Positions 16,657 through 25,113 of a DNA stretch of 64,000 bases are shown piece after piece. Each line of letters begins with the position of its first letter. The stretch's first letter is position 1. This DNA comes from Rhizobium sp. BK399 (GTDB taxonomy: Bacteria; Pseudomonadota; Alphaproteobacteria; Rhizobiales; Rhizobiaceae): NCBI RefSeq assembly GCF_014194695.1, contig NZ_JACIAH010000002.1:62001-126000 (forward strand), given 5' to 3'. A model generated the notes under the pieces. The model was not told the DNA's origin, did no database searches, and was given only the letters and a program-made list of their open reading frames with translations. A program made the position numbers and the translations under genes.

Positions 16657-18117
16657 ATGAGCGATTCCGATATCTTTGACCTCTCACCTATCGCGATGTG
16701 GATCGAGGATTTCAGCGGTGTTAAGACACAATTCGATCGCTGGCGCGCCGAAGGCGTCGAAGATATCAGAGCCTATCTCAGGGAGGACACGGGTCGCGTC
16801 GCCTCCTGCTCGCAACTGATCCGCGTACTACGCGTCAACCGCAAGACACTTGAACTCTTCGAAGCCAACGACCTCGACCACTTGGTAGCAAATCTCGGTT
16901 CGGTCTTTCGCGATGAGATGCTCGAAAGCCACGTCAACGAACTGGCCGAACTCTGGGACGGCAAGACGGAGTTCACGAGCAGCGCCGTCAACTACACACT
17001 GTCCGGACGCCGGCTTGATATCCAACTGCGCGGCTCGGTGCTGCCAGGGCACGAGCAATCGCTTGCACAGGTGATGCTCACGACCGAAGATGTCACTGCT
17101 CGTGAGGAAGCACGCCGCAAGGAACGCGAGAATCGGCGCTACGCCGAAGGCATCTTCGAGCATTCGCCGGTTTCGCTTTGGGTCGAGGATTTCAGCCGGA
17201 TCAAGCTGCTGCTGCAGAGTGTTCGCGATCGCGGCATCGACGATTTCAGGGTGTTCACCGACGTCCACCCGGAATTTGTGCGCCAGTGCATGAGCGAGAT
17301 TCGTGTCATCGACGTCAACCAGGCCACACTCGACCTGTTCTGCGCGCCGGACCGTCGCACGTTGATGCACCGTATCGGCGATGTCTTTCGCGATGACATG
17401 GAAAAGCATTTCCGCGAACAGCTGATCGAGTTGTGGCATGGCCGTCTATTCCATCAGCGTGAAGTCGTGAACTACGCGCTTGACGGCTCCGAGCGCTATG
17501 TCCTCCTTCAGTTCTCCGTTTTGCCCGGCCACGAGGCGGACTGGGCACTGGTGCAGGTGGCGCTCACCGACATCACCGCGCGCAAGAAGGCCGAGGCTTA
17601 TCTCGAATATCTCGGCAAGCACGACGTGCTGACCAAGCTCCACAATCGTGCCTTCTACGTCGACGAACTGAACAGGCTGGAGCGCAAGTCGCTGCGTCCA
17701 GTGTCGGCCGTCATCATCGATCTCAATGGCCTGAAGGAAGCAAATGACCAGCTCGGGCATGACGCAGGCGACGCGCTGCTGCGTCGACTGGGCGAAGTTC
17801 TGGGCGGCGCTGTCGCACAACCCAACCATGCGGCCCGAATCGGCGGCGACGAGTTTGCAGTTCTCATGCCTGGCGCCGACAAGCAGGCCGTCGCCACGAT
17901 GGTCGAGACGATCGGCGAACTTCTGAAGATCAACAACCAGTTCTATTCCAATGCACCGCTCAGCATTTCTCTGGGTGTCGCGACAAGCGAGCCCGGGGAA
18001 ACGATGGAGTCGATGGTGCGGCGTGCCGACATTGCCATGTACGCACAGAAGCGCGCCTATCACGCCAGTCGCACGGCAGAAGAACAGGCAGGCGCGAAGT
18101 CCGCCTGCGCGGCCTAA
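16657..18117 (+). CDS. Diguanylate cyclase with twin divergent PAS modules
   Basis: This 486-residue soluble protein has two homologous N-terminal modules (about residues 9-148 and 169-308). They share SP-x3-W-x-EDFS at their start and FRDxM, VNY-L and SVLPGHE later. A GGDEF domain follows (about 315-470). The active-site GGDEF (396-400) and the Mg-binding DLNGLKEANDQLGH are present, so it should make cyclic di-GMP. No RxxD inhibitory site precedes GGDEF, so classical product inhibition is not expected. There is no membrane segment and no EAL domain. The modules look like PAS sensors, each ending in a (D)VTARE/DITARKK linker. The signal is unknown. Confidence 0.9.
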   Translation: MSDSDIFDLSPIAMWIEDFSGVKTQFDRWRAEGVEDIRAYLREDTGRVASCSQLIRVLRVNRKTLELFEANDLDHLVANLGSVFRDEMLESHVNELAELWDGKTEFTSSAVNYTLSGRRLDIQLRGSVLPGHEQSLAQVMLTTEDVTAREEARRKERENRRYAEGIFEHSPVSLWVEDFSRIKLLLQSVRDRGIDDFRVFTDVHPEFVRQCMSEIRVIDVNQATLDLFCAPDRRTLMHRIGDVFRDDMEKHFREQLIELWHGRLFHQREVVNYALDGSERYVLLQFSVLPGHEADWALVQVALTDITARKKAEAYLEYLGKHDVLTKLHNRAFYVDELNRLERKSLRPVSAVIIDLNGLKEANDQLGHDAGDALLRRLGEVLGGAVAQPNHAARIGGDEFAVLMPGADKQAVATMVETIGELLKINNQFYSNAPLSISLGVATSEPGETMESMVRRADIAMYAQKRAYHASRTAEEQAGAKSACAA

Positions 18118-18324
18118 GGCCCGTCCAATTCGCGGTCGAGAACCTCCCACCAACCGCACAATAAAATAGTTTGAATACTACCAATTCGACTCCAAATGAA
18201 TATATGAAGCCTTGTGGCTTGCTGCACGCCTCCTCCCAAGCGCTCTGCCGAGCCACCGCCGGCCCATCGCCTTGATAGCTCCGAGGGAAGTTTCCGGCGC
18301 AACAAGAACAAGAGGTACAAGACA

Positions 18325-19605
18325 GTGGCTGGTATCATCACCAACAACGCCGCGACGACACGCCCGGCTACGACTTCCCCGGCAGCGAACTATCGATTTG
18401 CGCTCGTGGCGCTGACGTCGCTGTTTTTCATGTGGGGCTTCATCACCTGCCTGAACGACATTCTCATTCCGCATCTGAAGAACGTCTTCCATCTGAATTA
18501 CACGCAGTCCATGCTGATTCAGTTCTGCTTTTTCGGCGCGTACTTCATCATCTCCTTGCCCGCCGGCGCGCTCGTCAAGCGCATCAGCTACAAGTGGGGT
18601 ATCGTAACCGGCCTCCTCATCGCTGCGGTCGGTTGCGCGCTGTTCATTCCTGCAGCGAGCTACCGCGTCTACGCGCTCTTCCTCGGAGCCTTTTTCGTAC
18701 TGGCAACCGGGATCACTCTGCTTCAAGTCGCGGCCAATCCCTATGTCACCGTGCTCGGTCCACCCGACACGGCCGCAAGCCGCCTGACCCTGACGCAGGC
18801 ATTCAACTCTCTTGGCACCACGCTTGCACCCATGTTCGGTGCGTTCCTGATCCTGTCCGCTACGACCGCCGCCGTTGTCGGCGCCACACCCGAACAACTC
18901 GATGCCATGAGGCTCGCCGAAGCGGGCGCCGTGAAGTTTCCCTACATGCTCCTGGCCATCGCCTTCCTGGTATTGGCAGCACTTTTTGCAGCCCTGAAAC
19001 TGCCGCATGTTGACAGCGCCGAAGAGATCGAGCCGATCACCGGCGGCGGCTCTGCCTGGCAGTACCGCCATCTGATCCTCGGCGCCGTCGGCATCTTCGT
19101 CTACGTCGGTGCCGAAGTCAGCATCGGCAGCTTCCTCGTCAACTTCCTGGGTCAGCCTGATATCGCCGGCTTTTCGGAAGCCGAGGCCGCGCATCACGTG
19201 TCCTATTTCTGGGGCGGGGCGATGATTGGTCGTTTCGTTGGCGCTGTCGTCATGCGTTACGTTGACGACGGCAAGGCATTGGCCTTCAATGCAGTCGTAG
19301 TAATCGCGCTCCTATTGCTGACCGTCTTCTCGGGTGGTCATGTCGCCATGTGGTCCGTGCTGGCGATCGGTCTCTTCAACTCGATCATGTTCCCAACGAT
19401 CTTCAGCCTGGCACTGTACGGTCTCGGAAAACATACGAGCCAAGGCTCGGGAATCCTCTGCCTTGCAATCGTCGGCGGCGCGTTGCTTCCGCTTGTTCAA
19501 GGCGCGCTGGCGGACACGATCGGCATTCACCTCGCCTTCCTCATGCCGGTTCTGTGCTATGCTTACATCGCCTTTTACGGGCTGAAAGGGCACCGGCCGA
19601 GCTGA
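18325..19605 (+). CDS. Sugar MFS transporter, FHS family (FucP/GluP-like)
   Basis: This 426-residue, 12-helix inner-membrane symporter resembles the fucose/glucose/galactose:H+ family. Typical segments are [19 protein letters not shown] near residue 35, the [16 protein letters not shown] run and [16 protein letters not shown]. The GTG at 18325 is chosen because AGAGGT lies 8 bases upstream. A longer frame from 18214 would add 37 residues that lack helical or family character. The sugar specificity cannot be read from the sequence. A neighbouring 8-bp hairpin 3' of the stop may help end transcription. Confidence 0.88.
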   Translation: MAGIITNNAATTRPATTSPAANYRFALVALTSLFFMWGFITCLNDILIPHLKNVFHLNYTQSMLIQFCFFGAYFIISLPAGALVKRISYKWGIVTGLLIAAVGCALFIPAASYRVYALFLGAFFVLATGITLLQVAANPYVTVLGPPDTAASRLTLTQAFNSLGTTLAPMFGAFLILSATTAAVVGATPEQLDAMRLAEAGAVKFPYMLLAIAFLVLAALFAALKLPHVDSAEEIEPITGGGSAWQYRHLILGAVGIFVYVGAEVSIGSFLVNFLGQPDIAGFSEAEAAHHVSYFWGGAMIGRFVGAVVMRYVDDGKALAFNAVVVIALLLLTVFSGGHVAMWSVLAIGLFNSIMFPTIFSLALYGLGKHTSQGSGILCLAIVGGALLPLVQGALADTIGIHLAFLMPVLCYAYIAFYGLKGHRPS

Positions 19606-19618
19606 CCCTTTCAAGGCG

Positions 19619-19643
19619 CACTTCGCTGATCTGCGGCGAAGTG
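19619..19643 (+). other. Perfect stem-loop between transporter and nicotinamidase genes
   Basis: The arms CACTTCGC and GCGAAGTG are separated by 9 bases, starting 14 bp after the transporter stop. There is no T-run, so it is not a standard rho-independent terminator. It could stabilise the 3' end of the mRNA or sit in the pncA leader. Confidence 0.35.
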
Positions 19644-19710
19644 TCTTGGCGCTTGCGCCATCCCTCCACCCTTGGCATGGTGCAGCGCACAACTCGAGGG
19701 AATCGCACCG

Positions 19711-20337
19711 ATGAAAGCCTTGTTGCTGGTCGATATTCAAAATGGCTTCTGCCCAGGCGGCAACCTTCCAGTGCTGGATGGCCACGAGGTGGTCCCCATC
19801 GCGAATCGTCTGATCGACAGCGGCAAATACGACCTGATCGTTGCCTCGCAGGACTGGCATCCGTCCGGTCATGGCAGCTTCGCTTCCTCTCACCCGGGAA
19901 AGCAACCGTTCGAACTTGGCACATTGTCAGGCAAGCCGCAGATGATGTGGCCGGACCACTGCGTTCAGGGCACGACGGACGCAGAACTGCATCCGGACCT
20001 CAAGATGGGCAAGATCGATCTCATCCTGCAAAAGGGCGAGAATCACAGTGTCGACAGCTACTCCGCCTTTCGCGACAACGATCAGGACGCGCTGACGGGT
20101 CTTGCCCATTTCCTTGAGGGCCAGGAGGTGACCGATCTGGACGTCTGCGGTCTCGCAACCGACTACTGCGTGAAGTTCTCGGCATTGGATGCGACCGAGA
20201 TGATGCCCGGCGTCCGCGTTCGCTTCATCGAAGACGCCAGCCGCGGCATCTCGCCTGAGGGCGTTGCGGCGGCGATCGAGGAGATGCGCGAGCATGGCAT
20301 CGATATCATCACCAGCCGGCAGGTTCTCGACGGCTAG
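19711..20337 (+). CDS. pncA: Nicotinamidase
   Basis: This 208-residue enzyme converts nicotinamide to nicotinate in the NAD salvage pathway. The catalytic triad is visible as Asp8 (LVDIQNGF), Lys108 (LQKGE) and Cys153 (ATDYCVKF). The metal-binding Asp48, His50 and His83 are present (SQDWH and PDHC). The length matches bacterial PncA. The ATG at 19711 places MKALLLVDI in the usual register; a longer in-frame start would add residues unlike the family. Adjacent genes have no obvious link to NAD. Confidence 0.93.
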   Translation: MKALLLVDIQNGFCPGGNLPVLDGHEVVPIANRLIDSGKYDLIVASQDWHPSGHGSFASSHPGKQPFELGTLSGKPQMMWPDHCVQGTTDAELHPDLKMGKIDLILQKGENHSVDSYSAFRDNDQDALTGLAHFLEGQEVTDLDVCGLATDYCVKFSALDATEMMPGVRVRFIEDASRGISPEGVAAAIEEMREHGIDIITSRQVLDG

Positions 20338-20350
20338 CGGCAGGACCTAG

Positions 20351-20599
20351 CTACGCCGTCGCATTCCGTTGCAATTGGTAGACGTCCTCGGAAAAGTCGT
20401 CCATCCGTCTGGCGAGCGCGATTTGCGCATCTTCCAGCCCCTTCTTGTAGTAGGCGGCGCCGACTTCCTTCGCAAAGAACTCGAGCACGAACTCCGCTTT
20501 CAGGAGACCGATCGGCTGGTCCAGCTCGCTGCTGAAATAGTGCTGAATCCGCGCAAGAAGTTCGGCCTTCTCTTCCTTCGAAAATTCGATCTGGTTCAT
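20351..20599 (-). CDS. DUF2164 family protein
   Basis: This 82-residue cytosolic protein matches DUF2164: an N-terminal FSKEEKAELLARIQHYFSSEL segment and a middle LKAEFVLEFFAKEVGAAYYKKGLEDA helix. The function is unknown. The ATG at 20599 follows GGGAGA 4 bases upstream, so a longer frame to 20635 is not used. It is convergent with pncA (13 bp between the stops) and divergent from azlC, and is probably a single-gene unit. Confidence 0.82.
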   Translation of the reverse strand: MNQIEFSKEEKAELLARIQHYFSSELDQPIGLLKAEFVLEFFAKEVGAAYYKKGLEDAQIALARRMDDFSEDVYQLQRNATA

Positions 20600-20732
20600 C
20601 TTTTCTCCCCGAACGGCAATCAGTCGCGACCGCATCGTTCAGCGAAATCGATCGTTCAATCAAGGAAATTTGCTTGCGGCAGGTACTACCCCTCCTTACA
20701 CGGAAGGCAAAATTCCAGAAGGATTGTCGCCG

Positions 20733-21449
20733 ATGAGTCGCGCTGATTTTTTCGACGGTTTGCGCGGTGGCTCGGCCATCGCGCTGGCCTCGGCCCCGTT
20801 CGGGGCCTTGTTTGGAGCGCTCGCGGTTGATAACGGCATGTCACTTGCGGAAGTGACCTTCATGAGTGCCACCGTTTACGCCGGCGCGAGCCAGATGGTC
20901 GGCATCGAGCTCTTCGGCCACAATGTGCAGGCGTGGCTGATCGTTGCCTCGATCCTTGCAGTCAATTTCCGCCACGTCCTCTATTCCGCGGCGATCGCGC
21001 CTTACATCAAGCATTTTTCGCCGCTCCAGAAGTTCTTCACCTTTTTCCTTCTGGTCGATCCGCAGTTTGCGGAAACGGTCAAACGTGGCGAAAGCGGCAA
21101 GCCGGTCACGTTCATCTGGTACCTCGGCTTTGGGATCATCATCTACGTGCCCTGGGTTTTGGTCAGTCTGCTGGGCGGCACGCTCGGAAGTTACATCGGC
21201 GACCCGAAATCGATCGGACTGGACATCCTGTTGCCAGCCTATTTCCTCGGCATCGTCCTCGATTTCCGCCATCGCGACAACTTTCTACCGGTCGCTGCCG
21301 TTAGCGCGGTCGCCTCTGTTGTCGCCTACCATTATGTCGGCTCGCCTTGGCACGTAAGCCTTGGCGCCGCTGCCGGCATCGTGCTTGCCGCCCTGTTCCC
21401 GCCGCCGCCGCATGAACAGGAACTCGAATCCGATCTGCACGAGGTATGA
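20733..21449 (+). CDS. azlC: AzlC-family branched-chain amino acid exporter, large subunit
   Basis: This 238-residue inner-membrane protein with five to six helices matches the AzlC/YgaZ family, the large subunit of a branched-chain amino acid exporter. The early FFDGLRGGSAIALASAPFG and SATVYAGASQMVGIELFG segments are typical. The ATG at 20733 has AAGGA 9 bases upstream. The stop overlaps the azlD start (ATGA), so the two subunits are translated together. Substrate assignment (leucine/valine and analogues) follows the family. Confidence 0.9.
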   Translation: MSRADFFDGLRGGSAIALASAPFGALFGALAVDNGMSLAEVTFMSATVYAGASQMVGIELFGHNVQAWLIVASILAVNFRHVLYSAAIAPYIKHFSPLQKFFTFFLLVDPQFAETVKRGESGKPVTFIWYLGFGIIIYVPWVLVSLLGGTLGSYIGDPKSIGLDILLPAYFLGIVLDFRHRDNFLPVAAVSAVASVVAYHYVGSPWHVSLGAAAGIVLAALFPPPPHEQELESDLHEV

Positions 21450-21760
21450 TGATGGCCTTCGATCTTCACATGGCGCTCGTGATCCTGGCGGCAGCGGCTG
21501 CGACCTACGCGACGCGCATCGGTGGCTATATCCTCATCACGACTATGAAGCGCATCCCGCCGCGCATGGAGGCAGCACTTGCCGCAGTTCCGGCCGCTGT
21601 GTTGACGACGCTTGTCGCGCCGGCCTTCTTCACCGGTGGCTGGGAGTCGAAGCTCGCCCTACTCGCCGCGCTCGTCGTCGGCCTGAGGGCCTCGCACACC
21701 TGGATGCTGATTGTCGCATGGCTCGTCGTGATGGCCTGGCGTCACACCATCGGCATGTGA
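21446..21760 (+). CDS. azlD: AzlD-family branched-chain amino acid exporter, small subunit
   Basis: A 104-residue partner of AzlC with four membrane helices. It has the family's AAATYATRIGGYILI start and a RMEAALAAVPAAVLTTLVAP middle segment. The reading frame begins inside the azlC stop. Three ATG codons follow each other (21446-21454), so the exact start is one of these. It is convergent with the aminopeptidase gene. Confidence 0.88.
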   Translation: MMMAFDLHMALVILAAAAATYATRIGGYILITTMKRIPPRMEAALAAVPAAVLTTLVAPAFFTGGWESKLALLAALVVGLRASHTWMLIVAWLVVMAWRHTIGM

Positions 21761-21775
21761 CGCCGCCGGCGCTAG

Positions 21776-23611
21776 TCAATATTCGAGCGGCAGGGTGGCA
21801 TTCTCCAGCCACGCCTTGACGTCGTGGTCGTGGATCAGCGGCATCAGCGCCTCACGCGTGCGTTCGTGATAGCCATTGAACCAATGCAGTTCGTCGTGCG
21901 TCAGAAGTTCCGGAATGACCAGGCTCCGGTCAATCGGGCAGAAGGTCAGCGTCTCGAAGCCAAGCATCGGCAAGTCACCGCCGTCGATCGCCTCCGCCTC
22001 TCGGACATAGATCAAATTCTCGATGCGAATCCCGAAAGCGCCTGGCCTGTAGTAGCCAGGCTCGTTCGAGAGAATCATCCCTGGCAGCAGCTCCTGCGTT
22101 GAAAGCCTGGCGATGCGCTGCGGCCCTTCATGCACTGAAAGATAGGACCCGACCCCGTGGCCGGTGCCATGGGCGAAATCAGCCCCTGCTCGCCAAAGCG
22201 CGATGCGGGCCAGCGGATCGAGGTCACAGCCGCGGGTGCCCTTGGGAAAGCGCGCGGTGCTGATCTGGATCATCCCCTTCAGCACCAGCGTGAAGAAGCG
22301 CTTATGTTCCTCGGTGACCGAGCCGATACCGACGGTGCGGGTAATGTCGGTCGTACCGTTGATGTACTGGGCACCGGAATCGATCAGGAAGAGTTCCCCG
22401 GCTTGAAGCTTGCGGTTCGTTTCCGTCGTCACGCGGTAGTGCATGATCGCCGCATGCTCACCGGCACCGGAGATCGTGTCGAAGGAGATGTCCTTCAACG
22501 GGTTCTGCATGCTCTGGCCGACGCGAGCGCGTGCCGCTTCCAGCTTCTCCGCCACCTCGATTTCGGTCACCGTTCCCGGCTTGGTCTGCGACAGCCAGTA
22601 GAGAAACTCGACCATGGCCGCGCCGTCCTGGAGATGCGCGGCAGCAGAACCATCGATCTCCACGCCGTTCTTGACGGCCCGTGGCAGCTTCGCGGGATCA
22701 TTGCCTTCCACGACCTCGCCACCCGCCTTGCGAATGATCTCCGCCAGGGCATACGAGGTGAGATCCGGATCGACCAGGACGCGGCCACCATCCCTTGCAA
22801 CGGTCGACAGTTTCTTTTCGAGTTCCGACGGTGGAAGCTGAACGCACATCTGTGCAAGATAGGCTTCCGCCTCGATGCCGGTTTTGCGCTTGTCGAGGAA
22901 GAGATCGGCCTTGCCGTCGGCATGGATGATCGCGCGCGCCAGCGGGTGCGGCGTATGCGGCACATCGGCACCGCGGATATTGAAGGTCCAGGCCACCGAA
23001 GACGGATCCGCGATCAGGGCCGCCTTCAAGTTCTTCTTTGCGAGATCGGCTGCAATCGTCGCGATCTTCTCGGTCGCGAGTATGCCCGCCTGCACGACGT
23101 TCTGGATTGCCACCTGCCCCAGCGGTTCCTGCGGGCGGTCGCTCCAGAGCTCATCAAGGGGATTGTGGGGAAGGACGACAAGCGAACCACCAATTTCGGC
23201 GAGCGCCTTCTCTAATCGCCGCACCTCCGCGCCGGAATGCAGCCACGGATCGATACCGAGACGCAGGCCCTTCGAACCATTCTTCGCAAGCCAAGCGTGG
23301 GGCGGTTCGTTCACAAGGTCTCCGCCGGTGAAGACGGAATTATCCACTTGCTCGGCAAGCTGCGTCACGTAGCGCCCATCCACGAAGACAATCGCCGCCG
23401 CACGCGTCACCAGCGCGATGCCCGCCGATCCGGTGAAGCCCGTCAACCAGGACAAACGCTCCGAACAAGCCGGGACATATTCGCCGTTGAACTCGTCGGC
23501 GCGCGGCACCAGAAAGGCGTCGATGCCAAGCGCATCAAAACTTGCCCGCAAAGCGGAGACGCGATCGCGGCCGAATTGTGGCGTCGAAGTGACTTCAAAA
23601 GACTGGAACAT
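21776..23611 (-). CDS. pepP: Xaa-Pro aminopeptidase (M24B)
   Basis: This 611-residue metallopeptidase removes N-terminal residues before proline. Two creatinase-like N-terminal domains (about residues 10-145 and 160-310) precede the pita-bread M24 domain (about 320-540). The dimetal ligands are recognisable: the two aspartates of LIDSGAQYINGTTDITRT, the His of GTGHGVGSYL, the Glu of NEPGYY and the Glu of RIENL. The C-terminal 60 residues match the short M24 C-terminal domain found in this long form. The ATG at 23611 is used; a TTG two codons upstream is less likely. Confidence 0.93.
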   Translation of the reverse strand: MFQSFEVTSTPQFGRDRVSALRASFDALGIDAFLVPRADEFNGEYVPACSERLSWLTGFTGSAGIALVTRAAAIVFVDGRYVTQLAEQVDNSVFTGGDLVNEPPHAWLAKNGSKGLRLGIDPWLHSGAEVRRLEKALAEIGGSLVVLPHNPLDELWSDRPQEPLGQVAIQNVVQAGILATEKIATIAADLAKKNLKAALIADPSSVAWTFNIRGADVPHTPHPLARAIIHADGKADLFLDKRKTGIEAEAYLAQMCVQLPPSELEKKLSTVARDGGRVLVDPDLTSYALAEIIRKAGGEVVEGNDPAKLPRAVKNGVEIDGSAAAHLQDGAAMVEFLYWLSQTKPGTVTEIEVAEKLEAARARVGQSMQNPLKDISFDTISGAGEHAAIMHYRVTTETNRKLQAGELFLIDSGAQYINGTTDITRTVGIGSVTEEHKRFFTLVLKGMIQISTARFPKGTRGCDLDPLARIALWRAGADFAHGTGHGVGSYLSVHEGPQRIARLSTQELLPGMILSNEPGYYRPGAFGIRIENLIYVREAEAIDGGDLPMLGFETLTFCPIDRSLVIPELLTHDELHWFNGYHERTREALMPLIHDHDVKAWLENATLPLEY

Positions 23612-23632
23612 GCTCAATAACCCGGTTTTGTG

Positions 23633-23656
23633 CGAATCCCTCAGCGACGGGATTCG
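23633..23656. promoter_or_regulatory. Inverted repeat upstream of pepP and the sRNA/small-protein unit
   Basis: Perfect 8-bp arms CGAATCCC and GGGATTCG are separated by 8 bases. The repeat is about 104-127 bp upstream of the sigma-54-like element, the usual distance for an enhancer-binding activator, but only 22 bp from the pepP start codon. It could therefore act on either gene, or form a hairpin in the pepP leader. Confidence 0.45.
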
Positions 23657-23759
23657 GCTATGTTATCGGAATTTCAGGCGAATACGAGAAATCTGCAAAG
23701 TGATGCCTGAGCAAAAGCCGCCCAATAATTCGGCGGAAATGAGGCATCGATTCACAAAC

Positions 23760-23775
23760 TGGCACGCTTTATGCA
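23760..23775 (+). promoter_or_regulatory. Sigma-54 (RpoN)-like promoter
   Basis: The element reads TGGCACG-N4-ATGCA, against the consensus TGGCACG-N4-TTGCW. It differs at one base, and the GG/GC spacing is exact. It points towards the 57-residue ORF that starts 116 bp downstream. Transcription would begin near 23786, giving a leader of about 105 bases. Confidence 0.5.
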
Positions 23776-23847
23776 TTCAGCGCATGGCTCCCATGAACGA
23801 AACCCTCTCCCTCCGCTTTTCTAAATCGCTATATAGGCGCCATCAAA

Positions 23848-23866
23848 CAGGTTCGAGACGAACCTG
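23848..23866 (+). promoter_or_regulatory. Perfect leader hairpin before the 57-residue ORF
   Basis: CAGGTTCG and CGAACCTG are separated by only AGA and end 11 bases before the Shine-Dalgarno AAGGA (23878-23882). It could be an RNA hairpin in the leader or a DNA operator. Confidence 0.5.
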
Positions 23867-23890
23867 AAACGAAACAAAAGGAATTCAGAT

Positions 23891-24064
23891 ATGACTGCCC
23901 CTCTGTCGCGCTTCGCTTACAGCAGCCCGGTACAGGCTGGCGAGCGCCAGACTGTGCGTCACATCATCGGCTCGCGCCGTCCGCTGCATGAGGACACCCT
24001 CAAGATGCTCGGCGCCGGCCAAAGGGTTACGCGCCATCAGGTCGCAACCAGCTACGCGTTCTGA
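23891..24064 (+). CDS. Small protein of unknown function, 57 residues
   Basis: This basic small protein begins MTAPLSRFAYSS and contains a Arg/His-rich middle (ERQTVRHIIGSRRPLHED). It has no membrane segment or signal peptide. AAGGA lies 8 bases upstream of the ATG. I do not recognise the family, and it does not look like DUF1127, the small protein usually linked to CcsR-type sRNAs. It is the only ORF of a short unit with its own promoter-like element, leader hairpin, two anti-Shine-Dalgarno hairpins 3' and a terminator. The ORF may be the mRNA part of a dual-function transcript. Confidence 0.65.
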   Translation: MTAPLSRFAYSSPVQAGERQTVRHIIGSRRPLHEDTLKMLGAGQRVTRHQVATSYAF

Positions 24065-24069
24065 GCAAC

Positions 24070-24161
24070 TCGCCGCTCCCTTCTCCTCCTCCCTCACGGG
24101 ATCGGCGATCAGAACCAGTAGAAGCCCGCTCGAGCGCTCCTCCTCCTTCGAGCTCGCGGGC
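24070..24161 (+). ncRNA. Candidate sRNA with two anti-Shine-Dalgarno hairpin loops
   Basis: Two hairpins lie between the stop of the 57-residue ORF and a terminator. Hairpin 1 pairs TCGCCG (24070-24075) with CGGCGA (24103-24108) and, past one mismatch, TCCC with GGGA. Its 17-base loop (24081-24097) contains CUCCUCCUCCCU. Hairpin 2 pairs GCCCGC with GCGGGC (24124-24129/24156-24161) and GAGC with GCTC past a 2-base bulge. Its loop (24136-24151) contains CUCCUCCUCC. Twin loops with CCUCCUCC are the hallmark of the CcsR sRNAs of Rhodobacter and the alpha-r14/'cuckoo' sRNAs of Rhizobiales, which can pair with ribosome binding sites. Assignment is from architecture only. Confidence 0.65.
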
Positions 24162-24181
24162 ATGACCGGGAAACTGGTCCG

Positions 24182-24214
24182 AAGGCGGTGCCATTGGCAC
24201 CGCCTTTTCTTTTT
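24182..24214 (+). terminator. Rho-independent terminator of the small-protein/sRNA unit
   Basis: An 11-bp perfect stem AAGGCGGTGCC / GGCACCGCCTT with a 3-base loop is followed by TTCTTTTT. It may also act for the convergent prmA gene, which ends at 24224. Confidence 0.9.
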
Positions 24215-24223
24215 GCCTTCATT

Positions 24224-25099
24224 TCAGGGGCGGTCGAGATGGATCGTCACCCAGCCGTTGCGCCAGATGGTGCGGACATGCCGCAGATGCGCGCCATTGT
24301 AGGCGGCCAGCACCTTCCAGCGTTGCGCGGCAAGAATTCCGGAGAGGATGACCGAACCACCGGGCGCCAGATGATTAACGAGTTGCGGCGCCATCTTGAT
24401 CAGTGGCCGCGCCAGGATATTGGCAATGATCAGATCGAAGGGGCCGTGGGCGGAAAATGCGGTCGAGTGAAAGCCCGGGGCCGTTGCCGTCGAAATGCCT
24501 GACGCAATGCCGTTGCTTCTGACATTCTCGGCCGCAACCTTCGTTGCGATCGGATCGATATCGGTCGCGAGAACAGGAATGTTCCGGAGCTTCCGCACGG
24601 CAATCGCCAGAACGCCGCTGCCGGTTCCGAGGTCAAGCGCATTGCGCACTGGGCGGGAACGAAGAACGCGATCGATCGTCTCCAGGCAGCCGGCCGTTGT
24701 GCCATGATGACCGGTACCAAACGCCTGGCCCGCATCGATCTCAATAGCGATGTCGCCCGGACGCACCTTATCGCGGTCGTGCGAGCCGTGGACGAGAAAC
24801 CGCCCCGCCCGCACCGGCTTCAGCCCCTCGAGTGATTTCGCAACCCAATCGACATCGGGGATAACCTCACGCTCTACCTTTGCGTCGGGAAAACTCGTCT
24901 TCAGCGCTTCCTCGACACGCGCTCTGACCTCCGCCTCGTCCTCACGCATCATGTAGACAGACGCTTCCCAAATGTCCTTTTTCTCGTCGATCTCAGTCGT
25001 CGCGATTGCGAAGTCTTCTTCGCCAAAGACATCGGACAACAGATCCAGGATCTCGCCGGCCAGTACTTCGGTTGTCGTCACATAAAGGCGTATTTCCAC
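24224..25099 (-). CDS. prmA: Ribosomal protein L11 methyltransferase
   Basis: This 291-residue S-adenosylmethionine-dependent enzyme trimethylates ribosomal protein L11. An N-terminal substrate-recognition domain (about residues 1-65) is followed by a linker and a Rossmann-type catalytic domain. The SAM motif LDLGTGSGVLAIA lies near residue 155, preceded by the PrmA-typical DAGQAFGTGHHGTT, with FDLIIANILARPL further on. The start codon is GTG. It follows the monooxygenase gene by 14 bp and probably shares its transcript. Confidence 0.92.
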   Translation of the reverse strand: MEIRLYVTTTEVLAGEILDLLSDVFGEEDFAIATTEIDEKKDIWEASVYMMREDEAEVRARVEEALKTSFPDAKVEREVIPDVDWVAKSLEGLKPVRAGRFLVHGSHDRDKVRPGDIAIEIDAGQAFGTGHHGTTAGCLETIDRVLRSRPVRNALDLGTGSGVLAIAVRKLRNIPVLATDIDPIATKVAAENVRSNGIASGISTATAPGFHSTAFSAHGPFDLIIANILARPLIKMAPQLVNHLAPGGSVILSGILAAQRWKVLAAYNGAHLRHVRTIWRNGWVTIHLDRP

Positions 25100-25113
25100 A
25101 ATCGGTCTTTCTT

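Noticed and set aside
18178..19197. 339-codon frame antisense to the FHS transporter
   Set aside because: The transporter helices on the plus strand are clear; the antisense product is charged and lacks family features.
22157..23215. 352-codon open frame antisense to pepP
   Set aside because: The composition is typical of antisense frames (many Arg, Asp, His), and pepP has all catalytic residues on the other strand.
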